A stretch of DNA of 10,990 nt from positions 1 through 10,990 of the forward strand of contig CAMYNZ010000090.1 of NCBI GenBank assembly GCA_947259865.1, given 5' to 3'. Position 1 is the first letter of the stretch. Each line of letters starts with the position of its first letter. The stretch is from an uncultured Desulfobacterales bacterium. GTDB lineage: Bacteria; Desulfobacterota; Desulfobacteria; Desulfobacterales; G020354645. The translations under genes and the position numbers were made by a program. Below the pieces are notes generated by a model. That model was not told the DNA's origin. It ran no database searches and worked only from the letters and a program-made list of their open reading frames with translations. Below, in pieces: positions 1-7,902 of the stretch.

Positions 1-114
1 CAACGCTCCCTAATGCCTTCAGACAGTGCACGATTTCGCTGCTGATAATTCATTCCGCGATTATCAAAGGTTGGCAGGAAAAACTCCCCGACCCCTCAGG
101 TAATTGAGGTAATT

Positions 115-384
115 ATGACACCCGAATTTATAACCGCCTTCTTTATCGAAGCCATAAAAACTGCCATCATGCTGTCGGCCCCGATGTTGCTGGCCGGCTT
201 GATCGTGGGTTTTGGGGTCAGCCTGTTTCAGGCAGCCACCTCAATCAACGAAATGACAATGACATTTATCCCCAAAATGCTGGCCGTGGCCATCGCCCTG
301 ATCATTTTCTTCCCCTGGATGCTGCAGGTGATGATCGACTTCATGCAAAATCTTTTGAACAATTTGCCGGCCTATGTCCGGTAA
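115..384 (+). CDS. fliQ: Flagellar export gate protein FliQ
   Basis: FliQ is a small inner-membrane subunit of the FliP5-FliQ4-FliR1 core of the flagellar type III export gate. The 89-residue length is typical of the family. Two hydrophobic segments are visible, at about residues 16-37 and 50-73, separated by the conserved-looking stretch FQAATSINEMT, which is characteristic of FliQ. The start is supported by a GAGGT Shine-Dalgarno at 106-110, four bases before the ATG. It is followed after 35 bases by fliR, the usual partner. fliP would be expected upstream but is not seen in the 114 bases available. The call is secure from motif, length and neighbours. Confidence 0.96.
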   Translation: MTPEFITAFFIEAIKTAIMLSAPMLLAGLIVGFGVSLFQAATSINEMTMTFIPKMLAVAIALIIFFPWMLQVMIDFMQNLLNNLPAYVR

Positions 385-419
385 TTTCATTATAAAAACT
401 TTTCACCGAAAAAACATCA

Positions 420-1199
420 ATGGCAACCCTTACTGTTAATCTGGCCCAGCTTCAGATTTTTTTTATGATTTTTGTGCGTCTGGCTGCGCTTTTATCGAGC
501 ATACCGGTTCTGGCCAGCAAAAATGTGCCGGCGGTATTCAAGGTCGGGCTGGCACTGTCGATAAGTTTGATCCTCTTTCCCCTCCTAAAATTAAATGGCA
601 TGCCCCATTTTAACAATGCCGTTGCTTTTGGTCTGGGTATTGCCGCCGAACTGATATTGGGGTTTGCGATCGGTCTGGCGGTCAAAGCCATATTTGCCGG
701 AATACAGCTGGCCGGTAAACTGGCAGGCTACCAGATGGGACTGGCCATTGCCAATGTCCTGGATCCTGCTTCCAGTATGCAGGTGCCGCTTATTTCCCAG
801 GTTTATAATCTTGTCGCCATGCTGATATTTGTGATCATTAATGCCCATCACTGGCTGTTGCAAGCCCTGATCGAAAGTTTTAATTTGGTGCCGCCCTTTG
901 GATTTCAGATCAATCCGTCTTTTGTCGATTACCTGATGCACCTGACTGCAAATATATTCATAATTGCGATAAAAGTCGGTGCCCCTGTCATCGCAGTGCT
1001 GCTAATAACCAGCGTGGCACTTGGCCTGATCGCCCGGACCGTGCCCCAGATGAATATATTCATCGTTGCCATTCCTTTAAAAATTGTGATCGGTCTCATG
1101 TTTTTAGTTTTCGGCTTTTCGCATCTGTCGACCTACCTCGGTCAGCTTTTCAGCCAACTTGCAGACACGGTTGTCTTACTGCTCAAAATGATAAAATAA
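420..1199 (+). CDS. fliR: Flagellar export gate protein FliR
   Basis: FliR is the single-copy subunit that closes the FliP/FliQ helical assembly of the flagellar export gate in the inner membrane. The 259-residue product is strongly hydrophobic throughout, with about six membrane segments. It begins with a typical FliR amino end (LAQLQIFFMIFVRLAALL, then SIPVLASKNVP). Family-like stretches include AGYQMGLAIANVLDP (about residues 102-116) and GLIARTVPQMNIFIVAIPLKI (about 202-222), the most diagnostic part. No good Shine-Dalgarno precedes the ATG; the upstream bases are A-rich. The start was kept because it gives the expected amino end. Translation may partly depend on coupling to fliQ, 35 bases upstream. 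The stop lies 12 bases before flhB. Confidence 0.95.
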   Translation: MATLTVNLAQLQIFFMIFVRLAALLSSIPVLASKNVPAVFKVGLALSISLILFPLLKLNGMPHFNNAVAFGLGIAAELILGFAIGLAVKAIFAGIQLAGKLAGYQMGLAIANVLDPASSMQVPLISQVYNLVAMLIFVIINAHHWLLQALIESFNLVPPFGFQINPSFVDYLMHLTANIFIIAIKVGAPVIAVLLITSVALGLIARTVPQMNIFIVAIPLKIVIGLMFLVFGFSHLSTYLGQLFSQLADTVVLLLKMIK

Positions 1200-1211
1200 A
1201 GGGAATAAGTT

Positions 1212-2288
1212 ATGGCTGAAGCCGGTTTTCAGGAAAAAACTGAGAAAGCGACCCCAAAAAAGCGGGCTGACGCCAGGAAAAAGGGTCAGGTAGCTCAAAG
1301 CCGGGAAGTTCCTTCGGTATTGATCTTATTGACGGCGCTGGGGGTCTTCTTTTTTGCGGGCACCTGGATGTTCTGGAGCCTGGCGGGATTTATGGGGGGC
1401 ATTTTTCAAAATATTGCTGTTTTCCGTATCCAGGACGTCGGCACGGCCAGTGTTCTTTTCAGAGAGATTTTTACAGCCGCTGTGACGGTTATCTTACCCC
1501 TGATGCTTTTTGTGTTTGTGGCCGGGATTGGCGGCAACGTTGTCCAGTTCGGTTTTTTAATCCATGGTGAAAAGCTATCGCCGCAGATGAAAAGGCTTAA
1601 TCCGTTCAAAGGCGTAAAGAGGCTCATTTCACTCAGATCCCTGGTAGAACTTGCGAAATCTGTGCTCAAATTGACCATCGTGGGTGGTATTGCCTATTTG
1701 CTTGTGAAAGAGGAATTGGCAACGATTCCATCCCTGGTGCAACTGCAGGTGGGAGAGATCGCTGCCTTTATGGGCAGGGTTGCCCTTAAAATATGTTTTT
1801 ATGTGTGTTTGGTTCTGATCGCTGTGTCCGTGCTCGATTACGCCTACCAGCGCTGGGAGCACGAAAAAAGCCTCAAAATGACCAAACAGGAAATCAAGGA
1901 CGAGCACAAACAGACCCAGGGTGATCCAAAGATTAAAGCCCGGATCCGCAAGATCCAACTCGAAGTGGCCCAGCGTCGAATGATGGAAGCCATCCCCGAA
2001 GCGGATGTGGTTATCACCAACCCCACCCAGCTGGCCGTGGCGTTGAAATTTGACGCAAACGAAATGATTGCCCCCGCTGTAACAGCCAAAGGGGCGGGCT
2101 ATATCGCCCAGCGAATAAAACAAAAAGCCGAAGAGCATCAGGTACCACTCGTCGAGAACAAGCCCCTGGCCCAGGCGCTATACAAAGCCACCCAAATAGG
2201 CGATTTGATACCGGTGGAGCTATATCAGGCCGTGGCTGAAATTCTGGCCTATGTCTATCGCTTAAAAGGCAAGCAGCATTACGTTTAA
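1212..2288 (+). CDS. flhB: Flagellar export specificity switch protein FlhB
   Basis: FlhB is the inner-membrane export protein that switches substrate from rod/hook to filament proteins after autocleavage of its cytoplasmic domain. The 358-residue product has the family amino end (EKTEKATPKKRADARKKGQ), four hydrophobic segments between about residues 33 and 210, the conserved linker KMTKQEIKDEHKQ...GDPKIKAR, and a cytoplasmic FlhB_C domain ending AVAEILAYVYRLKGK. The cleavage site is N270-P271-T272-Q273 rather than the usual NPTH; N, P and T are kept and the His is Gln. The start has a GGGA Shine-Dalgarno at 1201-1204. The gene follows fliR by 12 bases. Cleavage competence is inferred from the retained Asn-Pro, not shown. 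Confidence 0.97.
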   Translation: MAEAGFQEKTEKATPKKRADARKKGQVAQSREVPSVLILLTALGVFFFAGTWMFWSLAGFMGGIFQNIAVFRIQDVGTASVLFREIFTAAVTVILPLMLFVFVAGIGGNVVQFGFLIHGEKLSPQMKRLNPFKGVKRLISLRSLVELAKSVLKLTIVGGIAYLLVKEELATIPSLVQLQVGEIAAFMGRVALKICFYVCLVLIAVSVLDYAYQRWEHEKSLKMTKQEIKDEHKQTQGDPKIKARIRKIQLEVAQRRMMEAIPEADVVITNPTQLAVALKFDANEMIAPAVTAKGAGYIAQRIKQKAEEHQVPLVENKPLAQALYKATQIGDLIPVELYQAVAEILAYVYRLKGKQHYV

Positions 2289-2534
2289 CCGTATAGGCCG
2301 CTCTTTCCGAAGATGACAACGCTAGTGCTGGTGTCAAGCAATCCGCAACCAGCGTCAACTATCCATCACTCAATCAGTCCCTCATGTTTACAAAATGTCC
2401 GTATATACTGCATATGACACAGTTTTTCCAATGACGTTGCCACCAGGGTCTTAGGCATGAAACCTGCATATAGGTAAAAAGATATCCGGCGGACGCCTGG
2501 CCGGAAATATTAAGCGGAAGAAAGCGGGCCTGAC
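2289..2534. other. Non-coding gap between flhB and flhA
   Basis: This is a 246-base spacer in an otherwise tightly packed gene run. I see no supported ORF. It contains a 6-bp inverted repeat (GCTGGT near 2328, ACCAGC near 2349), not followed by a T tract, and a stronger hairpin close to flhA that is listed separately. A TTTACA hexamer occurs near 2386, but no convincing -10 element is found at proper spacing. A sigma-54-like string at 2415-2429 lacks the key GG and GC dinucleotides. An internal promoter for flhA-flhF-flhG is plausible from the spacing alone, but not demonstrated by the sequence. Confidence 0.5.
2482..2510 (+). repeat. Hairpin in the flhA leader
   Basis: ATATCCGG at 2482-2489 can pair with CCGGAAATAT at 2501-2510 (CCGGA and TAT pairing with a two-base bulge) around an 11-base loop. 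The structure ends about 25 bases before the flhA ATG and just ahead of the GGAAG (2516-2520) that may serve as a distant Shine-Dalgarno. No T tract follows, so it does not look like an intrinsic terminator. It could affect mRNA processing or flhA translation; this is inference. Confidence 0.4.
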
Positions 2535-4637
2535 ATGGAGTTGATTAACTACTCGCGCTATTCGGATCAAATACCACTGGTCACTAAAAACAGCGATATT
2601 TTACTGGCGGCCACCGTCGTCGGCATTCTGGTATTCATGGTCATACCGCTGCCGCCAATGCTGCTGGATGTGCTGCTGTCATTTAATATAACGTTTTCCT
2701 TAATCATCCTGCTGGTGGCCATGTATATCCTGCGACCGCTGGAGCTATCCTCATTTCCATCCATTTTGCTGCTGGCTACGTTGTTTCGCCTTTCGCTCAA
2801 CGTGGCCTCCACCCGGATCATTTTGCTGCATGGCAACGAAGGCGCCTTGGCGGCCGGAAAAGTGATCAAGGCCTTTGGCAGTTTTGTGGTCGGGGGCAAC
2901 TATGTGGTCGGCATTATTGTTTTCCTGATACTGGTGGTCATCAATTTTATGGTAATTACCAAGGGTGCCGGACGAATAGCCGAAGTGGCCGCGCGCTTTA
3001 CACTGGATGCCATGCCGGGAAAACAGATGAGCATCGATGCAGATCTGAATGCCGGTTTGATCAATGAGGAAGAGGCCAAGTTCCGTCGTTCGGAGATTTC
3101 CAGAGAAGCGGAATACTATGGTGCCATGGATGGCGCCAACAAATTTGTTCGTGGTGATGCCATCGCCGGCATCGTGATCACCCTGATCAATATTATCGGA
3201 GGGTTGGCCATTGGGGTTTTGCAAAATAAAATGAGTTTTTCCCATGCTGCCCAAAACTATACACTGCTGACGGTAGGTGACGGGCTGGTAACCCAGATAC
3301 CGGCGCTGATCATATCGACCTCGGCAGGTATTCTGGTGAGCCGGGCCGGTTCTGAGACAAGCCTGGGTCGGGAAATTACCTCCCAGGTTTTATTCCAACC
3401 GCGGGCGATCGCCATTGCCGCGGCGGTTATTTTTGGATTCGCCCTGGTGCCGGGTCTGCCGGCAGCACCTTTTGCTATTTTATCATTTCTGGCGGCAGGC
3501 CTGGCTTATTTGGTGCATCAGGCCGGTATCCGCGGGGTTGAACAAGCCCAGGTGAAGGCCGCCAAAAAAGAACAGGCCCTGCCGGTCGAGAGATTGGATA
3601 CCCTGCCGCCGCTTGACACCCTTGCCCTGGAAGTCGGCTATGGCCTTATTCCGCTGGTGGATATGGAACAGAACGGCGAACTGCTGGATCGTATCAAGAC
3701 CATTCGCCGTCAGGTAGCCTATGAAATCGGTATTATTATTCCGCCCATCCACATTCAGGACAATATGCAGCTCAGACCCGGAGAATATTCAATTTTGCTC
3801 AAAGGCAATGAGGTGGCCCGGGGCGAGCTGATGGTGAACTATTACTTAGCCATGGCCCCTGAGTCTGTCCAAGATGAAATCGACGGCCTGGCCACCAAGG
3901 AACCGACCTATGGTTTGCCGGCAGTGTGGATAAAGGAAACTGTAAAAGAGGATGCCATTGCCAAAGGCTATACGGTGGTTGATTCTGCAACCGTTCTGAC
4001 AACACATTTATCGGATGTTGTCAGGCGATATTCTCACGAATTACTAGGCAGACAGGAAGTCCAGCAGCAGCTCGATCATTTGAAAAACAGCCACCCCAAA
4101 GTGGTGGAGGAATTAGTGCCGAATTTAATGCCCCTGGGAGCCGTGGTCAAGGTTTTGCAAAATCTTCTCAAAGAGCAGATACCGGTCCGCAACCTGCTGG
4201 CCATCCTGGAAACACTGGCAGATTGGGCCCCTATGGCAAAAGATATCGATATTTTGACCGAATATGTGCGTCAATCACTGGCAAGAACCATCACACGTCT
4301 CCACCAAACCGCCGATGGACATATACCCGTAATGACCCTGGGCCCCAAAATGGAGACGGCCCTGTCAGGGGCGTTGCAGCGAACGGAACATGGCAGCTAC
4401 ATGGCCGTGGAACCCGCTTTGGCTGAAAAAATTGTCAATCTGATAACGCGGGAACTGCAACAATTTACAGCCTTAAATTATCAACCGGTTATTATGTGTT
4501 CAGCACCGGTTCGACCCCATTTCAAAAAGCTGATCGATCGGTTTATTCCCGACCTCATCGTGCTTGCCTACGAAGAAGTGTTATCTACCATAGAAATACG
4601 ATCACTGGGTACTCTGGAGCTCGCAGATGCAGATTAA
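2535..4637 (+). CDS. flhA: Flagellar export gate protein FlhA
   Basis: FlhA is the large export-gate protein whose cytoplasmic ring docks export chaperones and whose membrane part couples proton flow to export. The 700-residue length matches the family. The amino half carries about eight hydrophobic segments (residues 20-330). The diagnostic TLFRLSLNVASTR lies at about 82-94, and the FHIPEP signature RIAEVAARF...MPGKQM at 147-165 is followed by DADLNAGLINEEEA. The carboxyl half (about 350-695) is the soluble FlhA_C domain, ending with the family-like CSAPVRPHFKKLI and VLAYEEV. The ribosome site is weak (GGAAG at 2516-2520, rather far away), but the amino end fits homologues. Its last 11 bases overlap the start of flhF, suggesting translational coupling. 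Confidence 0.98.
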   Translation: MELINYSRYSDQIPLVTKNSDILLAATVVGILVFMVIPLPPMLLDVLLSFNITFSLIILLVAMYILRPLELSSFPSILLLATLFRLSLNVASTRIILLHGNEGALAAGKVIKAFGSFVVGGNYVVGIIVFLILVVINFMVITKGAGRIAEVAARFTLDAMPGKQMSIDADLNAGLINEEEAKFRRSEISREAEYYGAMDGANKFVRGDAIAGIVITLINIIGGLAIGVLQNKMSFSHAAQNYTLLTVGDGLVTQIPALIISTSAGILVSRAGSETSLGREITSQVLFQPRAIAIAAAVIFGFALVPGLPAAPFAILSFLAAGLAYLVHQAGIRGVEQAQVKAAKKEQALPVERLDTLPPLDTLALEVGYGLIPLVDMEQNGELLDRIKTIRRQVAYEIGIIIPPIHIQDNMQLRPGEYSILLKGNEVARGELMVNYYLAMAPESVQDEIDGLATKEPTYGLPAVWIKETVKEDAIAKGYTVVDSATVLTTHLSDVVRRYSHELLGRQEVQQQLDHLKNSHPKVVEELVPNLMPLGAVVKVLQNLLKEQIPVRNLLAILETLADWAPMAKDIDILTEYVRQSLARTITRLHQTADGHIPVMTLGPKMETALSGALQRTEHGSYMAVEPALAEKIVNLITRELQQFTALNYQPVIMCSAPVRPHFKKLIDRFIPDLIVLAYEEVLSTIEIRSLGTLELADAD

Positions 4638-6078
4638 AAGGTTTGAAGCCAAAAATATGTCTCAGGCCTTGAATCTGGTCAAACAGGAGCTGGGTTCGGA
4701 AGCCGTTATACTCTCAGCCCGCAGTTTTATAAACCAAAAGGGGCTGTTGGGATCATTCAAAAAAAGAGGCGTAGAGGTAACGGCAGCGGTGGACATGCAA
4801 TATCGAGGATCACGAAAAAAAGACGTAAGGATGAGTTCTGAGCGCTATCGCCGTAAATATACTTCACAGTCAGGGCACCATCATTTGCCCAAGGGCCCAA
4901 AATCACTTGACCCACGGCCCGGTCCGGAGCGACCGTTAACAAATCGAACCGGGGCGGCGGATGCGGCCAATAGCCTTCGGCCTTACAAAAGTGAAACCTT
5001 TTATCCGTTATACCATTTACTGATATCTCAAGGTCTTGACAAAGCGCTTGCAATGGAAATGATCTCGGAGTTGCCAAATCCAGTCAACCCCGGACAACCT
5101 CCTCAACAGGGTTTGATACGCAAACATCTGATCAATCTTCTGGAACAAAAGGGCGTATCCGCCGGTCCGTTGGACTTGGAAGCGCATACCTGCAAAATTG
5201 CCGCTTTTATCGGTCAGCCCGGTGTCGGAAAAACGACCACTGTCGCAAAACTCGCGGCGGACCTTTCGCACCTCAAAAATAAAAAGGTGACCCTATTTAC
5301 CACCGACAGCCACCGCATTGCGGCTGCCGAACAGCTAAGGATATATGCAAAAATAATCGGGGTACCCCTTGAGAGGACTTTCACCCCTGAAGATCTAAAG
5401 AAAGCACTGGTTCAACATAAGAATCAGGATCTTATCCTGATCGATACACCGGGACTCGGACTGAGGAACGAAAAAGGTTTGAATCACATAAAGCGACTTG
5501 CAGACATGATCCCTTATATTGAAATTCATCTGATATTAGCCGCCACTACCAAAGAACCGGATCTGATTGAAGGTATTGAACGCCTTAAATCCATTCCCGT
5601 CAGCCGGTTGATATTTTCCAAACTTGATGAAAGTGTCTGCCATGGCAATCTCATAAATCAATTGGTTCGAACCCGGATACCGCTTTCATATCTAACCAAT
5701 GGGCAATCGGTGCCTGAAAACATTGAATGCGCATCGCTGGAGGGGCTGGCTGATCTGATTTCTTTGGACGGCCTCGAGACCCATCAAAATTTCAACCCAA
5801 TCAATGCGCTGCCGAATAAAAATGCCCGCCGGCAAATGGTTAATTCCGGATCCGCAAATTATTTTATCGCCAATCAAAACTCGGATATTTATCATGTCCC
5901 AAATTGCAAGTGGAACAGAATGATAAAAGAAGAAAACATAATCGTATTCGAGTCTGTGGCCGAAGCAGACAGGAAAATGTTTAAACCCTGTCGATCATGC
6001 AGCCCAGATATTCACACCAAAAACCTTCCTTTGGTCAGGGCAGCCGATAAACGCAAATTCGTCCGCTCAAGAGGATAG
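4627..6078 (+). CDS. flhF: FlhF, SRP-type GTPase with a C-terminal Ada-like metal-binding domain
   Basis: FlhF is a signal-recognition-particle-type GTPase that helps set flagellar position and number at the membrane. The amino end MQIKRFEAKNMSQALNLVKQ is typical of the FlhF B domain; a basic, low-complexity linker follows (about residues 65-115), then the NG domain. G1 is GQPGVGKTT at 196-204; DSHRIAAAEQL begins at 227; G3 is D273-TPGL-277 instead of the usual DTAGR; G4 is SKLD at 331-334 instead of TKLD. FlhF proteins normally end soon after the LTNGQSVPENI region. This one continues for about 100 residues to 483 and carries an Ada-type metal-binding pattern: H423, C427-K-W, then P454-C455-R-S-C458. 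No frameshift is evident. It overlaps flhA and precedes flhG by 26 bases. FlhF identity is secure; the metal domain is inferred from its ligand pattern. Confidence 0.94.
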   Translation: MQIKRFEAKNMSQALNLVKQELGSEAVILSARSFINQKGLLGSFKKRGVEVTAAVDMQYRGSRKKDVRMSSERYRRKYTSQSGHHHLPKGPKSLDPRPGPERPLTNRTGAADAANSLRPYKSETFYPLYHLLISQGLDKALAMEMISELPNPVNPGQPPQQGLIRKHLINLLEQKGVSAGPLDLEAHTCKIAAFIGQPGVGKTTTVAKLAADLSHLKNKKVTLFTTDSHRIAAAEQLRIYAKIIGVPLERTFTPEDLKKALVQHKNQDLILIDTPGLGLRNEKGLNHIKRLADMIPYIEIHLILAATTKEPDLIEGIERLKSIPVSRLIFSKLDESVCHGNLINQLVRTRIPLSYLTNGQSVPENIECASLEGLADLISLDGLETHQNFNPINALPNKNARRQMVNSGSANYFIANQNSDIYHVPNCKWNRMIKEENIIVFESVAEADRKMFKPCRSCSPDIHTKNLPLVRAADKRKFVRSRG

Positions 6079-6104
6079 CTGTTCAATAGGGAGTCGATGA
6101 TATA

Positions 6105-7013
6105 ATGAAAGCGCCGCAAGGTTCATCCAAAATCATACACTTAACCCCTAGAATCGGAGACAAGCACGGCAGGAACCGTAAGAACCCGAAAGACGATGAC
6201 CGCTTCGATGGTCGGGTTATTGCCATAACCAGTGGAAAGGGGGGGGTGGGGAAAACCAACATCGTCGCAAATCTGGGTATCGCATTCAAAAGATTGGGGA
6301 AAGAAGTCCTCATACTGGACGCCGATATGGGATTGGGAAATCTCGATGTGTTGCTCGGCCTGGCACCCAGATACAACCTGTCGCATGTGATTAAGGGGCA
6401 GAAAACGGTTCCGGAAATTATTATAACCGGTCCCGAGGGCATCCATATCCTGCCCGCTTCATCCGGCATTCAAGAGTTGACGAATTTGACCACCGAACAA
6501 AAGGTACGGGTGCTGTCTCAGCTCGATGTTCTGGTTGATTCTGTCGATATATTATTGATCGATAATGCCGCCGGTATTTCATCAAATGTAATGGATTTCA
6601 ATGTCACCGCTCAGGAAATATTGGTGGTGGTCTCCCCTGAACCTACCGCCTTAACCGACGCCTATGCATTGATGAAAGTGTTATCGCTCAAATACTCGGT
6701 AAAGCACTGCAAATTGCTGGTAAATTTAGTGAGCAGCAGCCAGGAGGGCAAGGAAATCTATCGGCAGCTAAATTTAGTGGCCAGTCGGTTTCTGGATATT
6801 GCCATCGAATACATCGGATGTGTCTCATATGACCAGAGGGTTACCGAGTGTGTAAAGCGACAAAAAGTTGTCAGTGAAATGTACCCGAGTACCACCGCCA
6901 GCAGATGCTTTCTATCACTGGCAAAAAAAATATTGAAATCGCCGGTCATGAAAACGCCGGATGGAGAATCAAATTTTTTCTGGGACCACCTCGGACAGAA
7001 TCAGCTGGGCTGA
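6105..7013 (+). CDS. flhG: FlhG, MinD/ParA-type ATPase (FleN/YlxH)
   Basis: FlhG is a MinD-like ATPase that limits flagellar number and normally stimulates the FlhF GTPase. The 302-residue product has the deviant Walker A GKGGVGKT at residues 44-51, the following LDADMGLGNLDVLLG (switch I region, D72/D74), and Walker B-like LLIDNAAGI (D153). The C-terminal end contains hydrophobic and basic residues that could form the membrane-targeting helix. The ATG is preceded by AGGGAG at 6088-6093. An in-frame TAG at 6087-6089 with no start codon between fixes the amino end. The roughly 35-residue amino extension is basic and polar and lacks the DQAxxLR motif known to activate FlhF. It sits directly after flhF, as expected. 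Confidence 0.95.
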   Translation: MKAPQGSSKIIHLTPRIGDKHGRNRKNPKDDDRFDGRVIAITSGKGGVGKTNIVANLGIAFKRLGKEVLILDADMGLGNLDVLLGLAPRYNLSHVIKGQKTVPEIIITGPEGIHILPASSGIQELTNLTTEQKVRVLSQLDVLVDSVDILLIDNAAGISSNVMDFNVTAQEILVVVSPEPTALTDAYALMKVLSLKYSVKHCKLLVNLVSSSQEGKEIYRQLNLVASRFLDIAIEYIGCVSYDQRVTECVKRQKVVSEMYPSTTASRCFLSLAKKILKSPVMKTPDGESNFFWDHLGQNQLG

Positions 7014-7124
7014 GATATCGGCCAAGCGGTTCTAGTGAAATTTCAAATGCTGCAACGGTAAATAGACAATTTCAAGCGTGCTGACACCCGGCAGCTGACT
7101 TCATCGGGCGAGGATTTCACATTT
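7014..7124 (+). promoter_or_regulatory. fliA leader with possible regulatory block
   Basis: This 111-base gap separates flhG from fliA. It includes an 8-bp palindrome GAAATTTC (7037-7044), two GCTGAC copies 14 bases apart (7080-7085 and 7094-7099), and a series of short blocks shared with the flgF upstream region. GAGG at 7110-7113 is a fair ribosome site for fliA. I find no convincing sigma-70, sigma-54 or sigma-28 promoter, so fliA may be read from an upstream promoter or from a site I cannot recognise. Confidence 0.4.
7053..7107 (+). repeat. Copy 1 of a block shared with the flgF upstream region
   Basis: CAACGGT (7053-7059), AATAG (7061-7065), GTGCTGAC (7078-7085) and GCTGACTTCATCGG (7094-7107) occur here in the same order as in 8859-8888. 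The last 14 bases are identical between the copies. This copy is about 25 bases longer, with GCTGAC doubled. It lies directly before fliA. Similarity was found by eye, and its significance has not been tested. Confidence 0.5.
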
Positions 7125-7883
7125 ATGGAAATGGCACAAACGCAAGCCAAGTCTCGAGAAGAATTTAACAACCTCACCAGGGATCAAATGATTCTCGAGT
7201 ATTTGCCGTATGTAAAGCGGATCGTCAACAGAATCGCGATTCATCTTCCCCCCAGCGTGGATACGGAAGATCTGGTGCAGGTGGGTGTCGTCGGTTTAAT
7301 TCAGGCTATCGAACGATTTGACCCTACCAGAGACAACAAATTTACGACTTATGCCGCCTTTCCCATAAGGGGTGCAATTCTCAGTGAATTGCGATCTAGA
7401 GATTTTCTCTCTCGTTCAAACAGGCGCAAAATACGTGAATTGGAAAAAGCCTATTTAAAGCTCGAACGCAAACTGGGCCGACAGGTTGATGATGACGAAG
7501 TGGCCCAGGAGATGGATGTCAGTCTTGATCAGTATTATCGGATCAAACAAATGTCCAGTATATCCTTTATCAGCCTGGAGGAGATAGGTTACTCCTCCAA
7601 AAGCGAAAAAGAGCGGATGATGCGCCACCTGACCCAGGATGAAAATGCCGATGTCCTGTCCCTGGCCGGGCTCAAGGAATTGAAAAGCGGCATTGCCGAA
7701 GCAATTGAGGAATTGCCTGAAAAAGAGAAGCTCGTAATTTCTTTGTATTATAACGATGAATTAACCATGAAAGAAACGGGTGAGGTTTTAGGCATTACGG
7801 AGTCCAGGGTATCGCAATTGCACTCGCAGGCCGTCATACACCTGCGCTCAAAGCTGAGAAAGAAAAAACTGATTGATGATTAA
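7125..7883 (+). CDS. fliA: Flagellar sigma factor FliA (sigma-28)
   Basis: FliA directs RNA polymerase to late flagellar and chemotaxis promoters after release from the anti-sigma factor FlgM, which is not encoded in this window. The 252-residue length fits the FliA/WhiG group, which lacks region 1. Region 2 is clear (EDLVQVGVVGLIQAIERFD and KFTTYAAFPIRGAILSELR, about residues 47-90). Region 3 follows (about 100-150). Region 4 carries the helix-turn-helix LTMKETGEVLGITESRVSQL (about 213-232). The start is the first of two nearby in-frame ATGs (7125 and 7131), with GAGG at 7110-7113. It follows flhG, the usual placement, and is only 19 bases before the next gene. Confidence 0.95.
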   Translation: MEMAQTQAKSREEFNNLTRDQMILEYLPYVKRIVNRIAIHLPPSVDTEDLVQVGVVGLIQAIERFDPTRDNKFTTYAAFPIRGAILSELRSRDFLSRSNRRKIRELEKAYLKLERKLGRQVDDDEVAQEMDVSLDQYYRIKQMSSISFISLEEIGYSSKSEKERMMRHLTQDENADVLSLAGLKELKSGIAEAIEELPEKEKLVISLYYNDELTMKETGEVLGITESRVSQLHSQAVIHLRSKLRKKKLIDD

Positions 7884-7902
7884 AAAAGAGCGGTAATTTG
7901 TC

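Noticed and set aside
71..87. TTGGCAGGAAAAACTCC as a sigma-54 promoter before fliQ
   Set aside because: It has the -24 GG but no GC at -12.
3..107. Open frame ending at TGA 105-107, possibly the tail of an upstream gene such as fliP
   Set aside because: The 34 residues do not resemble the carboxyl end of FliP or another flagellar protein, and no other frame does better. With no upstream sequence it cannot be called.
1629..2138. 169-codon minus-strand open frame inside flhB
   Set aside because: It is an antisense shadow of a clear flhB; its His- and Gly-rich composition is an artefact of complementing hydrophobic codons.
2415..2429. TGACACAGTTTTTCC as a sigma-54 promoter before flhA
   Set aside because: Both critical dinucleotides, GG at -24 and GC at -12, are altered.
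6042..6049. GCCGATAA, a perfect sigma-28 -10 element, upstream of flhG
   Set aside because: No TAAA-type -35 element lies at the needed spacing, and the bases encode the FlhF tail.
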